A stretch of 64,000 bases of DNA from Pseudobutyrivibrio xylanivorans DSM 14809. Its GTDB lineage: Bacteria; Bacillota; Clostridia; Lachnospirales; Lachnospiraceae. Position numbers and translations under genes: made by a program. The DNA lies in NCBI RefSeq assembly GCF_900141825.1, contig NZ_FQYQ01000002.1, positions 186,001 through 250,000 of the forward strand. The letters run 5' to 3'. Shown piece by piece: positions 8,663 to 16,904 of this stretch; the first letter of the stretch is position 1; the number at the start of each line of letters is the position of its first letter. The notes beneath the pieces were generated by a model that saw only the letters and a program-made list of their open reading frames with translations, was not told the origin of the DNA and ran no database searches.

Positions 8663-9109
8663 ATGAAAAAGACGTTAGTTACATTATTATTGGCTTGTAT
8701 GCTTGTGGGCTGTGGAAATAAGCAGAGTGATGAGATAATTGGTGGGGCAGATGAGCCTACAAGTATTATTTTAGAATCGGATTCAACAAAAGATGATGAG
8801 AGCAGTGCAGATTCAATTACTGATGATGAGGCTTTAAATGCTATAAAAAACTACTGCTATGAGAATTATCCTGATGTAAAAGAATTAGAAGAGTCTGGAG
8901 AATATGAGGTTTACTGGAATGTTGAGTCTAGTGTTGACAAGCAGATAGTTGTTGCATTTAGATCTTATACGGCAGCGATAGTTCGTTTTTACATAGATTC
9001 AGCCACAGGAGAAACATACATAACCGAATATGTTTCAGGTATTACTGATGAGGAGGAGCCTACTGGAGAGACTTTTAATGTAAAAGACTATTTTGAAATA
9101 GGTGAATAA
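8663..9109 (+). CDS. small secreted lipoprotein with IGGADxPTSI motif
   Basis: A 148-aa protein with a lipoprotein signal peptide: MKK, hydrophobic core, lipobox LVGC with Cys17. It should be anchored outside the membrane. After the Cys comes IIGGADEPTSII (residues 25-36), an acidic Ser/Asp linker, and a soluble domain with YCYENYPDVKELEESGEYEVYW and a C-terminal GETFNVKDYFEIGE. Function unknown. The same decapeptide-like motif occurs in the unrelated 12077 gene. AAGGGA precedes the start, and the next gene begins 4 nt after the stop. Confidence 0.75.
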   Translation: MKKTLVTLLLACMLVGCGNKQSDEIIGGADEPTSIILESDSTKDDESSADSITDDEALNAIKNYCYENYPDVKELEESGEYEVYWNVESSVDKQIVVAFRSYTAAIVRFYIDSATGETYITEYVSGITDEEEPTGETFNVKDYFEIGE

Positions 9110-9113
9110 TGTT

Positions 9114-9830
9114 ATGGAACGTGATGAGTTAAAAGAAGCCATTCTTAGAGATCTAAATGCAGAGGAATATCCTTTTGTTATAGAGGTTAAAGGAAACACT
9201 ATTGTTGGAAGATGGAAGACTCAGGAGATTCCTGGAAGTGCTAATTCAAAAAGATATCGTCCCTTTTCTGTAGAATATAAGCTCCGTGCAGACGGAACAT
9301 TTTATGGCGGGGAAATGACAGTCCACTGTGATGAGTACAAGCCACCTATGTCAGCAGAGTCTAGAGGGGTGTATTCTGTTACTGCCAATGAAAATTTGAA
9401 GTGGAGGAAAAAGGTGGATGTTAAAGAATGGTCTACTATTGACCACGACGAGCAAAAGCTTTTTTCAATAATAGAGCATTATTTGATAGATAAAGGGTTT
9501 TCCTATCGACCAGGTGTATGGAACCATGCTTATATAGGTTGGAGACAAGGTTATTACTTACGATTAGTAGGTGCATTACTATTGTTTGTTGGTACCTTTA
9601 TTTTTATAGGCTCACTAGGTACTGGAAACTTATTTATTAATCTATTTCCTTGGATTCACATCATAGTTGGTGCTTGGTTTCTTCTTATAGGATTAGGAAA
9701 GATTCCGTTTTACCATCTTAGGAATGACATACTGATAAAAGTGATTATTGGAACCATTGCCATTTGTTGGTTGCTAGTCTTTGCCTGTATGTTTTTTGAT
9801 ATAGATCCACTTGGATTCCTTTTTAGATAA
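9114..9830 (+). CDS. membrane protein of unknown function
   Basis: A 238-aa protein. Residues 1 to about 135 form a soluble domain with strand-like segments (FVIEVKGNTIVGRWK, FSVEYKLRADGTFYGGEMTVHCD). Three hydrophobic segments follow: LVGALLLFVGTFIFIG, IHIIVGAWFLLIGLG and VIIGTIAICWLLVFACMFF. Start placed at ATG 9114 with AGGTG 9 nt upstream; a GTG at 9102 would overlap the preceding stop. I do not recognise the family. Operon partner of the lipoprotein gene, suggesting an envelope role. Confidence 0.65.
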   Translation: MERDELKEAILRDLNAEEYPFVIEVKGNTIVGRWKTQEIPGSANSKRYRPFSVEYKLRADGTFYGGEMTVHCDEYKPPMSAESRGVYSVTANENLKWRKKVDVKEWSTIDHDEQKLFSIIEHYLIDKGFSYRPGVWNHAYIGWRQGYYLRLVGALLLFVGTFIFIGSLGTGNLFINLFPWIHIIVGAWFLLIGLGKIPFYHLRNDILIKVIIGTIAICWLLVFACMFFDIDPLGFLFR

Positions 9831-9840
9831 ATAAAATGGA

Positions 9841-10008
9841 TTGCTTATACCAGGTATTATGATTTTGTTTGGATGGCTTTTGTGGAAACATGGTCCAAAG
9901 GACATCAATTCTTTCTATGGCTATAATACTTTGGCCAATCATACCTACAGAAATCAATTTGAAAAAGAATTTCTAGAGGAGAGGTTATTTTTAATCGGGT
10001 TGTGGTAA
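9841..10008 (+). pseudogene. SdpI-family membrane protein remnant
   Basis: A 55-codon open stretch without a proper start reads LLIPGIMILFGWLLWKHGPK and then DINSFYGYNTLANHTYRNQFE. It resembles the first SdpI unit (membrane helix, then the GYRT-type motif) of SdpI/YhfL-like immunity proteins. The rest of the protein is gone. It fills the gap between the 9114 gene and the glutaredoxin-like gene. Confidence 0.4.
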
Positions 10009-10038
10009 GAAGATTATAGGAAATGGAGGGGAAAGCCT

Positions 10039-10350
10039 ATGATTAAGATATACGGAATGCCAACTTGTCCATATTGCGATTATATTCATGAGCAGATTAA
10101 GGGTAGAGAGTCAGAATTTGAATATATCAATATAGGTGAGAACATCAGAAATATGGGAGCATTCACTAGACTACGTGATACCAATTCTGTTTTTGATCAC
10201 TGTAAAGAAATAGGCGATGTAGGTATCCCTGCTTTTGTATTCGAGGATGGTAGAGTTTCAATTGATCCTGCCGATGCAGGCTTGATTGAGTATGGTACAG
10301 TTGATGCTTGCTCTATAGAAGACCACAAGAGCGGAAGAAAAGGTTGCTAA
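10039..10350 (+). CDS. glutaredoxin-like protein
   Basis: A 103-aa thioredoxin-fold protein with the active site CPYC at residues 10-13 (MIKIYGMPTCPYCDYI) and the cis-Pro segment VGIPAFVFEDG. Members reduce disulfides or glutathione adducts; no dedicated reductase is adjacent. GGAGGGG precedes the ATG. Its TAA overlaps the ATG of the isochorismatase-like gene, so the two are translationally coupled. The last 70 codons are repeated, nearly identical, at 30423-30649 in the mosaic duplicate. Confidence 0.88.
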   Translation: MIKIYGMPTCPYCDYIHEQIKGRESEFEYINIGENIRNMGAFTRLRDTNSVFDHCKEIGDVGIPAFVFEDGRVSIDPADAGLIEYGTVDACSIEDHKSGRKGC

Positions 10351-10802
10351 TGGAAATATTATTAGTGATTGATATGCAGCAAAAGTACATGGATAGCTAT
10401 GAGTCAGATCTACTTGAACGTGTTAATATGCGTATTCAAGAAGCTGTGGCTGCGGACATTCCTGTAGTCTATGTGAGAAATGTAGGCAAGATTGAGAATG
10501 AGGATAAGTATGTGTTAGCTGAAGGCCTTGATGTAGTATCGGAGTATGTATTTGCCAAAAGATGGCCAAGTGCTTTTTCCTCGGAAGAGTTTGCGCAGTT
10601 CATAGAACGCTTGAAAGTAGATACCATCAATATGGTTGGAGTAGATGGCAGATGTTGTGTGGCTCGTAGTGCTATGGATGCGAGGAAGAGAGGATATGCT
10701 GTTAGACTTTATTTGGATTCTGTAGCTGCGATTAATGACAATTTCTATTTAAAAGAGCTCCCCGAGATGCAGGAAACTGGGGTAGAGACAATAGCTGATT
10801 AA
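10350..10802 (+). CDS. isochorismatase-like cysteine hydrolase
   Basis: A 150-aa member of the isochorismatase/nicotinamidase superfamily. LLVIDMQ carries the catalytic Asp and GVDGRCCVARSAMDARKRGY the catalytic Cys region. FAKRWPSAF holds a Lys in the expected zone. The start at 10350 overlaps the glutaredoxin stop (TAATG) and is preceded by AAAAGG; an in-frame upstream ATG would lie inside the glutaredoxin gene. Substrate not predictable; nicotinamide or another small amide is possible. A terminator follows. Confidence 0.8.
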   Translation: MEILLVIDMQQKYMDSYESDLLERVNMRIQEAVAADIPVVYVRNVGKIENEDKYVLAEGLDVVSEYVFAKRWPSAFSSEEFAQFIERLKVDTINMVGVDGRCCVARSAMDARKRGYAVRLYLDSVAAINDNFYLKELPEMQETGVETIAD

Positions 10803-10857
10803 TTGAACACATATTATTTAATATGTATCAAATTAACGTTTGTATGAACACATTCTT

Positions 10858-10909
10858 AAAATAGTATCAGAATAATCATTAATAATAGTTATTCTGATAC
10901 TATTTTTCT
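10858..10909 (+). terminator. Rho-independent terminator after the isochorismatase-like gene
   Basis: AATAGTATCAGAATAA pairs perfectly with TTATTCTGATACTATT around a 13-nt loop and is followed by T-rich sequence. Confidence 0.9.
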
Positions 10910-10955
10910 TTGAGCAAACTAACAATAGTTAATTTGATGGTTTTGGAGGTTCTAG

Positions 10956-11616
10956 ATGGGAAATTATTACAGCTATATGAGAATATCTACAGATCAAGAG
11001 AAGCAAAAACTTCAACAGACAGATTAAAAGTCTGAGTCGCTATGCAAAAGAGCATGGCATAGAATATCTGGTTGAGTTTACAGAAGAGAAGTCTGCAAAA
11101 AATTTTACTGAGAGACCTCAGTTCCAGAAGCTGGATAAGATTTTGCAGAAAGATGATACCGTTGTCTTTAAGGACATTTCCAGATTCACTCGTGAAGCTG
11201 AGAACGGCTATAAGAAATATATGGAATTGCTTAATCGGGGTATCAATGTTGTGTTCATTGATAATCCAACTGTGTCCAGCGAGTACATCAAGCAGATGAT
11301 GGACGTAGCCCAAGTGCAGGATCTAGTCACATGAACAGCTATGGAAGGCGTAATAAAGTTACTTCTTATTGTAGAGCTAGATAGAGCAGAGCAGCAGCGC
11401 TTATATATTTCTAAGGCAATCAAGGACGGTATCGCTGCAAGTAATAAGCGCAGCGGAAGAAAGCAGGGGCAGTTTGACAAGCTGACACCTGAGCTCAAAG
11501 CAGATATTCAAGCGTACCTGCATGACCGCTCGATTAAGCAGGTGGATTTGATGAAGAAGTATAGCATTTCAAGGAATACTTTGAAGAAGTATATTGAGAG
11601 TGAGAAACTCACCTAA
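10956..11616 (+). pseudogene. serine resolvase/invertase, inactivated twice
   Basis: A small serine recombinase of about 220 aa. GGAGG precedes ATG 10956. The first codons give MGNYYSYMRISTDQEKQ with the catalytic Ser of the RISTDQ motif. One extra base near 11014 shifts the frame; thereafter KSLSRYAKEHGIEYLVEFTE, the fold core (DISRFTREAENGYKKYMELL) and ELDRAEQQRLY continue in one frame interrupted only by TGA at 11332-11334, where relatives have Arg (T-R-T-A), so a CGA to TGA change is likely. A C-terminal HTH (IKQVDLMKKYSISRNTLKKYI) is intact. Confidence 0.8.
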
Positions 11617-11680
11617 ATTTATAGACATATCATTTATTATTGTGGTACTTTATAATAAAAGAGAAGGGGGAATTTTGCTT

Positions 11681-11953
11681 ATGAATTCATCAGCTATTGC
11701 GTTATTTATCGTATTGGGGGCTATTGTTTTAGTGCCGATTATTTTCAAATCAGTTCTTAAAATAATTCAAGACATTGATTACAAAAGACAGGTTGAAGGA
11801 AAAATTCCAGAAAGAACATTTCATGGGAAGATTCCTCCAGCGGACAGTGCGTCAGACAATTCTTTTGATGTAAATGTACAGACAGGATACAAGGAATCTT
11901 GTGACGCTGAATTAAGGATGCGTGGAGCACAAAATTTTTTTGGACCAAAATAG
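11681..11953 (+). CDS. small single-TM protein, unknown
   Basis: A 90-aa protein starting at ATG 11681 with AGGGGG 10 nt upstream. Residues 5-25 (AIALFIVLGAIVLVPIIF) are a membrane helix; the remainder is polar and probably cytosolic or surface exposed (RQVEGKIPERTFHGKIPPADS). A TATAAT lies at 11651-11656. No family recognised. It stands alone between the dead resolvase and the 12077 gene. Confidence 0.5.
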   Translation: MNSSAIALFIVLGAIVLVPIIFKSVLKIIQDIDYKRQVEGKIPERTFHGKIPPADSASDNSFDVNVQTGYKESCDAELRMRGAQNFFGPK

Positions 11954-12030
11954 AAGATGCTTAATCCTGTAAATGATACGCTAGAGAACCTCGTTTAGAG
12001 TGTGGATTGATTATCGGCTAGAAATTGGCA

Positions 12031-12055
12031 ACAAAAAGGGCTTGCTCATTGAGAA
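12031..12055 (+). repeat. 25-nt direct repeat, left copy
   Basis: Matches 12737-12761 at 22 of 25 positions (core CTTGCTCATTGAGAA against CTTGCGCATTGAGAA). The two copies flank the 12077 gene tightly, 21 nt before its start and 6 nt after its stop. Confidence 0.5.
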
Positions 12056-12076
12056 CAAGCTCTATAAATTAATAAT

Positions 12077-12730
12077 ATGATTATGGAAGCAGATTCAAAT
12101 AAATTTATAGGTGGAGCTGATGGCCCGACTTCTATAGTGTTTTATAATAATTCTCATAAGCTTTCAATATCGCAAAGAATACAGATAACTATAAACAATC
12201 TAAAAAGAAGATATTGGGCGAGACGTATAGTTCCAGGTACTCATAGCTTAGAGGAAGTTGAAGAGTTACTTTCAACAAAATATGGTTTTACTGAAGTAGA
12301 TGTATCAGGTGTTGAATTTATGGAAGAGTATCAGCAGATGCGGACAACTTTTCTTCTTGAGGACATGCCTGAGTTAGCTGCGGATAGTTCTTATCTATCG
12401 TCAACAAGTGATGATGTTGGGACAATCATAAAGAATCTTGAATTAAAACTACAGCAAGAGCGCATGTTAGCGGAATCCATTCCTTCAGAAGTGTATGATA
12501 TTGACTTTCATAAGTATATAAGACGCGGAAAATCACAAAACGACGAAATGCATATCATTATAGAGCGCACTCACGAATATATTGGTGGCGGTGCAGGTGG
12601 AAGTAAAAGATTTATACGCGAATGGAAAAAAATAATGAAGAATACCTATCTTTACTACGGAGTATCCGAGGAGGACATTAAAACCAAATCACAGCGCTAC
12701 AAAGAATTGCTATTAGAGCTTATCATATAG
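12077..12730 (+). CDS. unknown protein with N-terminal IGGADGPTSI motif
   Basis: A 217-aa soluble protein. Residues 10-21 read FIGGADGPTSIV, the same motif as in the 8663 lipoprotein. Next comes a basic segment (QRIQITINNLKRRYWARRIVP), an acidic middle, and HTHEYIGGGAGGSKRFIREWKK near the C-terminus. No clear ribosome site precedes ATG 12077 or 12083. I do not recognise the family. Imperfect 25-nt direct repeats flank it, which hints that the gene moved as a unit. Confidence 0.6.
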   Translation: MIMEADSNKFIGGADGPTSIVFYNNSHKLSISQRIQITINNLKRRYWARRIVPGTHSLEEVEELLSTKYGFTEVDVSGVEFMEEYQQMRTTFLLEDMPELAADSSYLSSTSDDVGTIIKNLELKLQQERMLAESIPSEVYDIDFHKYIRRGKSQNDEMHIIIERTHEYIGGGAGGSKRFIREWKKIMKNTYLYYGVSEEDIKTKSQRYKELLLELII

Positions 12731-12736
12731 TAATTC

Positions 12737-12761
12737 ACAAAAAAGACTTGCGCATTGAGAA
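12737..12761 (+). repeat. 25-nt direct repeat, right copy
   Basis: Right partner of the repeat at 12031-12055; three mismatches. Confidence 0.5.
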
Positions 12762-12810
12762 AAATCCCTTGCTATATATTATTTAGCTAAGGTCTATGAG
12801 TACCTAGTGC

Positions 12811-12839
12811 TTCCCCTGCTAAATGGCAGGGGATTTTTT
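12811..12839 (+). terminator. Rho-independent terminator after the 12077 gene
   Basis: TCCCCTGC and GGCAGGGGA form a GC-rich stem with loop TAAAT, followed by six T. Confidence 0.9.
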
Positions 12840-12901
12840 GCATTACTCACATAAAATCATATTTTCTCTGAGTTTTTATAAGATAGGGAATTTGTGGTGC
12901 C

Positions 12902-12937
12902 AAAAAGGACAGGGATTTACATTATACCTGTCCTTTG
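12902..12937 (-). terminator. Rho-independent terminator of the fic gene
   Basis: On the minus strand AAAGGACAGG pairs with CCTGTCCTTT (loop about 14 nt) and is followed by TTT, about 15 nt after the fic stop codon. Confidence 0.75.
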
Positions 12938-12950
12938 TAACTGCAGTTAT

Positions 12951-13847
12951 TTAGTCATTATATTTTAAACCATAATAATCCATATACTTCTTAAATCGAT
13001 CTTGGCATGAGAGAATGGTATCAGTGAGATATCCTTTTTCATTATTCCATTCTTTTAGACCTCTGTAGTAATATTCTTTTATATCATCTTCAATTATAAA
13101 TGGAGTGATTCCATTTCTAAGACATTCTTTGAACATGATAAGTCGTCCAATTCGTCCATTTCCATCTTGAAATGGATGGATTTTTTCAAACTGATAGTGA
13201 AATTCGATTATGTCATTTATGGATTTTATCTTGTCTTTATTATATGTCTTAATAAGTTCTTTCATGGAATTTGGAACATTTTCAGGAGAAACAGTTTCTA
13301 ATCCTCCAACCTCGTTGGCGAGTCTTTTGTAATCGCCTACAGCAAACCAAGGTTTTCTACTGTCAGAAGTGCCTGATTTGAGAACAAGATGTAATTGCTT
13401 AATAAAGCTCTCGCTAAGTGCATAATTTGCCTGTTCAATAGCAAGATCTATACAGCGGAAATGATTGACTGTTTCCACAATATCATCGACATTAATAGTA
13501 TCTTTCTCTACGCCTATTGTGTTTGTCTCGTATATGTATCTTGTTTCATCGTGTGTAAGGCGACTTCCTTCTATATGGTTGGAATTATATGTTAATTCAA
13601 TCTGAATTTTGTGATATATTCCACCCGTGATTCCTGCGTCCTTTTCTATTTTTAAACGAGAAAGAAGATCCGTAGGAAGTTTTCCAGCTCTTTGCTTTCT
13701 CGCTGGTTTTTCAGCATTTGAAGGGATAGCCCACGAACCATTTTGTATTACTGCTCCAGGGATTCTCCCAGCATTACAATAATTTCTTACACTACGTTCT
13801 GATATATTCCATTTATTTGCGGCTTCTGTAACATCAATATAAATCAT
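12951..13847 (-). CDS. fic: Fic-family protein with built-in inhibitory helix
   Basis: Fic enzymes transfer AMP or related groups from nucleotides to target hydroxyls. The core loop HPFQDGNGRIGR (residues 224-235) is complete, with catalytic His224. The inhibitory motif SNHIEG (89-94) matches (S/T)xxxE(G/N), placed N-terminal to the Fic fold, so this is an autoinhibited class II enzyme. Residues 1-50 form an HTH-like module (VTEAANKWNISERSVRNYCNAGRIP). 298 aa. It is a single gene with its own terminator. Fic genes are known integration targets of some serine-recombinase elements, but this one is intact. Confidence 0.9.
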   Translation of the reverse strand: MIYIDVTEAANKWNISERSVRNYCNAGRIPGAVIQNGSWAIPSNAEKPARKQRAGKLPTDLLSRLKIEKDAGITGGIYHKIQIELTYNSNHIEGSRLTHDETRYIYETNTIGVEKDTINVDDIVETVNHFRCIDLAIEQANYALSESFIKQLHLVLKSGTSDSRKPWFAVGDYKRLANEVGGLETVSPENVPNSMKELIKTYNKDKIKSINDIIEFHYQFEKIHPFQDGNGRIGRLIMFKECLRNGITPFIIEDDIKEYYYRGLKEWNNEKGYLTDTILSCQDRFKKYMDYYGLKYND

Positions 13848-14142
13848 ATGCTTCTCCGAAAGTTCATTAATTATCTTTATGGAATAATTATAACATATTC
13901 GGCAATATAAAACAGCATTTCATATGTTGAATATCTGGTTTATATTGCCGTAAATATATATGTAATATCATATTTGCATATACAACATAAGATATAGGCA
14001 CATATAGATATCAAAATAATGGCAATCCTCACTATTGTTGTAATTGTGACATGTACTATTGTAGATTTTTCAAAAAGAATCAACCATTATTGATTGGTGC
14101 TTTCTTTTTTGAAAAGAAGTACAATACCCTTATACAAGTACA
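13848..14142. other. intergenic region upstream of fic and of the rumA scar
   Basis: AT-rich DNA with no coding frame I can support. It holds the fic promoter region and a short hairpin AATCAA-N6-TTGATT (about 14079-14096) followed by GGTGCTTTCTTTTTT, a weak terminator candidate on the plus strand. The end of an old inserted element would fall near 14140. Confidence 0.35.
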
Positions 14143-14454
14143 GAGGAGACGGTTGTCTTGCTTTCCAAGGGCGAGATACCCAGTAAGAAGGTTAAGGTTG
14201 AGTTCTCATTAGAGGGTATGGATACTGATGGTTTCAAGGACGGAGCTACCTACGATGAGATAAGAGATTGGGTACAGGAGAAATATGATTTACATGTTAC
14301 GAATCTTAATATAGCTCAGGTAAAGAGAAAGAATGGCATTATTGAGAGGGAGAATTATAATAAGCCGAAGTCCGAAGATAGCAGACAGCCGGGAACAACA
14401 CCAGAAAAGGAGAAGGCTATTACTGAGGCGCTGAAACATTTTAATATGATATGA
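14143..14454 (+). pseudogene. 3' fragment of rumA/rlmD (23S rRNA uracil-5-methyltransferase)
   Basis: An open frame of about 100 codons starts abruptly with EETVVLLSKGEIPSKKVKVE, continues FSLEGMDTDGFKDGATYDEI and ends ITEALKHFNMI. HVETVVLLS is where the last part of RumA-type methyltransferases begins in Clostridia, and the following tail is one I associate with rumA genes split by integrative elements. The catalytic part is not in this window. The TTG at 14158 could act as a start but gives only the tail. I read this as an attachment-site scar rather than a gene. Confidence 0.6.
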
Positions 14455-14460
14455 GTAATA

Positions 14461-14493
14461 GGAGGCATTCACAAAATGGATGCCTCTTTTTTT
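14461..14493 (+). terminator. Rho-independent terminator of the rumA fragment
   Basis: GGAGGCAT and ATGCCTC form an 7- to 8-bp stem around a 10-nt loop, followed by seven T. Confidence 0.9.
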
Positions 14494-14604
14494 ATTGCGA
14501 GAAAGAGTTTAGTTGTCTGCAAAAATTCATTTTGGGCTTGCATCAAAAATCTTTTGGTGATAGCATAGTTTTTGTCAATAAAAAAGAAAGAGCGTTAATC
14601 GCAT

Positions 14605-14793
14605 AGGTGAAGGAATGATTATTAGATAATTTAGCTTGAGTGAACACTGTCAGTAATGACAATGCTGCCAAGGCAGCTATTTTGTGTACGCTTAAACTGG
14701 ATTATCATACATTCTTAGCCTATTTTATTTCTATATACTTATAGTAGGTCTATTTGTGTGAGTCTATTTTGCGTATGCGGAATAGGCTTTTTT
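14605..14793 (+). promoter_or_regulatory. leader with attenuator in front of the ABC-F gene
   Basis: AGTCTATT (14761-14768) and AATAGGCT (14781-14788) form a hairpin followed by six T, a terminator 37 nt before the ABC-F start. AGCCTATT at 14717-14724 is a perfect competitor for AATAGGCT and could form an alternative fold. A tight hairpin GCTGCC-AA-GGCAGC lies at 14664-14677, and a four-codon frame (ATG ATT ATT AGA TAA at 14615) has AGGTGA upstream. Antibiotic-resistance ABC-F genes are often induced by ribosome-mediated attenuation, so this layout is suggestive. 14494-14604 shows nothing else. Confidence 0.6.
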
Positions 14794-14829
14794 CATGCGC
14801 AGCTTATGGAAATGTATGCAGGAGGAAAA

Positions 14830-16365
14830 ATGTTACAGATAAAAGACCTTACTATAACGCATCTCAAAGATCTGAGAATTATTCTGGATAAATTCAATAT
14901 GGTATTAAATGATGGGGACAAAGCTGTGATCATAGGAGAAGAGGGAAATGGAAAGTCTACGCTTATGAAGTGGATATATGATCCAAATCTTGCAGAGGCA
15001 TATACAGAGTGCAGTGGTGAAAGGATAACAGGAGGGGAGTCTTTGGGGTATTTACCTCAGGAACTTAATGAATGCGACAGAGTCAAAACCTTGTACGAGT
15101 TTTTTTCAGAAGGAACGTTGTTTTTTGATAAGACACCAAAGGAACTATCCGAAATGGCTAGTCAGTTTCAGGTTCCATCAGAGTTCTTTTATAGTGACCA
15201 GATAATGGGGAGCCTGTCCGGTGGTGAGAAGGTAAAGGCGCAGCTTATGAGACTTCTTATGGATGAGCCGACAGTTCTTTTGCTGGACGAGCCTTCAAAC
15301 GATATTGATATAAGTACGTTAGAACTCTTGGAAAAGCTGATAAAGGACTGGAAGCATATTGTTCTCTTTATTTCACATGATGAAACACTTATTGAGAATA
15401 CGGCCAACGTTATCATCCATTTGGAACAGATAATGCGGAAAAGCAAGTCAAGATATACGATTGTAAAAGACAATTACGAGAACTACATAAAAAGAAGGGC
15501 TGATAACTTCCAGCGTCAGGAGCAGCAGGCACTTAATGATCGCAGGGAAAAGAAAATTCGTGATGAAAAGTTCAGGCGAGTTTATGACAGCGTTGATCAT
15601 GCGCTTACGTATATATCAAAAGGCGCCAGAGATGCGCCGGGAAAGAACCTGAAGGATAAGATGCATACCGTTAAGGCTATGGGGAAGCGCTTTGAAAAAA
15701 TGGATGAAAACATGACTGAAATGCCGGAGCAGGAGGAGGCAATCTTTTTTAAACTTGGTAATAAAGATGCAATAGTGCCTGCTGGAAAGACGGTTATTGA
15801 GTATTCTCAGGATGAACTTAGAACGCCTGATGGGAGCAAAATCCTTTCCCGAAATATCTTTTTAAGGGTAAGAGGTCCTGAGAAAATCTGCATTGTGGGT
15901 ACTAATGGAGTTGGAAAAACAACACTTCTTAAGAAAATGGCAGATGAGCTTCTTTCAAGAAAGGACATAAGAGCACAGTATATGCCGCAGAACTATGAGG
16001 ATATGCTTGATCTTGCTGCCACGCCGGTTGAATTTCTCGATGATACAGGGGATAAGGTGATTCGAACACGTATCAGAACATATCTTGGCTCCCTTAAGTA
16101 TACTCCTGATGAGATGGACCATCCGATAAGAGAACTGTCAGGTGGTCAGAAAGCCAAGGTGCTTCTTTTAAAGATGAGCATGTCTGATGCTAATGTTCTT
16201 ATCCTTGATGAGCCAACAAGAAACTTTTCACCACTGTCGGGACCGGTCATTAGGGAGATGATAGCTTCATTTCCCGGAGCAGTGATAAGTATCTCTCACG
16301 ACAGAAAGTACATCGATGAGGTCTGTACCAAGACCTATATACTAACAGAGGAAGGATTGAAATAA
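14830..16365 (+). CDS. ABC-F ATPase, putative ribosomal protection protein
   Basis: A 511-aa protein with two ABC ATPase domains and no membrane segment. Walker A motifs are GEEGNGKST (about 36-44) and GTNGVGKTT (357-365); signatures are LSGGE (129) and LSGGQ (436); Walker B regions end LLLDEPSND and LILDEPT. A charged linker (about 225-290) joins the domains. ABC-F factors bind the ribosomal E site; many displace antibiotics. The start is ATG 14830 with GGAGG. An attenuator-like leader supports a drug-inducible resistance role. First gene of a run of GNAT and methyltransferase genes. Antibiotic class cannot be told. Confidence 0.85.
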   Translation: MLQIKDLTITHLKDLRIILDKFNMVLNDGDKAVIIGEEGNGKSTLMKWIYDPNLAEAYTECSGERITGGESLGYLPQELNECDRVKTLYEFFSEGTLFFDKTPKELSEMASQFQVPSEFFYSDQIMGSLSGGEKVKAQLMRLLMDEPTVLLLDEPSNDIDISTLELLEKLIKDWKHIVLFISHDETLIENTANVIIHLEQIMRKSKSRYTIVKDNYENYIKRRADNFQRQEQQALNDRREKKIRDEKFRRVYDSVDHALTYISKGARDAPGKNLKDKMHTVKAMGKRFEKMDENMTEMPEQEEAIFFKLGNKDAIVPAGKTVIEYSQDELRTPDGSKILSRNIFLRVRGPEKICIVGTNGVGKTTLLKKMADELLSRKDIRAQYMPQNYEDMLDLAATPVEFLDDTGDKVIRTRIRTYLGSLKYTPDEMDHPIRELSGGQKAKVLLLKMSMSDANVLILDEPTRNFSPLSGPVIREMIASFPGAVISISHDRKYIDEVCTKTYILTEEGLK

Positions 16366-16862
16366 TGCATATTGAACCTTTTGATATGAAATATCTTAAC
16401 GATTACTTTAATGGATTTAATGAAGAAATAACAAAATATCAGTGGCCGGAGCCGTTTGAAAACATTGAGGCTTCCAAAGATATGCTGCAGGAGTTTATGG
16501 ATGAGATGGAGAAAGGAGAAACCCTGTTTTATTCTGTAATCTCAGATGATGATAAATTCATCGGGAGTGTGGAAATGCATGGAATGACAAGTGATTGTCC
16601 TGAACTGGGAGTCTGGATCATTGAGAATGAACAAAGAAAAGGATTTGCGTATGCTGCTTTAAAGAAACTGCTTAAGTATGCTGCAAGGACATATGACAAG
16701 AAAAAATTCTATTATGAGGCAGATATACGAAACGAAGGTAGCATGAAGCTACTAAGTAGGTTCGGGACAGATTATGATATTATCGAGTGTGATCTTGAGG
16801 AAACAGTAACAGATTCCGGAAAGAATCTTAAGCTGCAGGGATATGTGATTGCAGAAAAATAA
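16365..16862 (+). CDS. GNAT-family N-acetyltransferase
   Basis: A 165-aa RimJ/RimL-like acetyltransferase. Strand-helix pattern and the acetyl-CoA loop (ELGVWIIENEQRKGFAYAALKKLLKYA, with RKGFAYAA in place of Q/RxxGxG/A) are visible, as is EADIRNEGSMKLLSRFG near the end. Its ATG overlaps the ABC-F stop as TAATG, so it is translationally coupled. Substrate unknown; antibiotic or ribosomal-protein acetylation are both possible from context. Confidence 0.85.
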   Translation: MHIEPFDMKYLNDYFNGFNEEITKYQWPEPFENIEASKDMLQEFMDEMEKGETLFYSVISDDDKFIGSVEMHGMTSDCPELGVWIIENEQRKGFAYAALKKLLKYAARTYDKKKFYYEADIRNEGSMKLLSRFGTDYDIIECDLEETVTDSGKNLKLQGYVIAEK

Positions 16863-16904
16863 GGCATCTCGATGTGCCTTTTGAATGAAGAATAAGGAGA
16901 CAGT

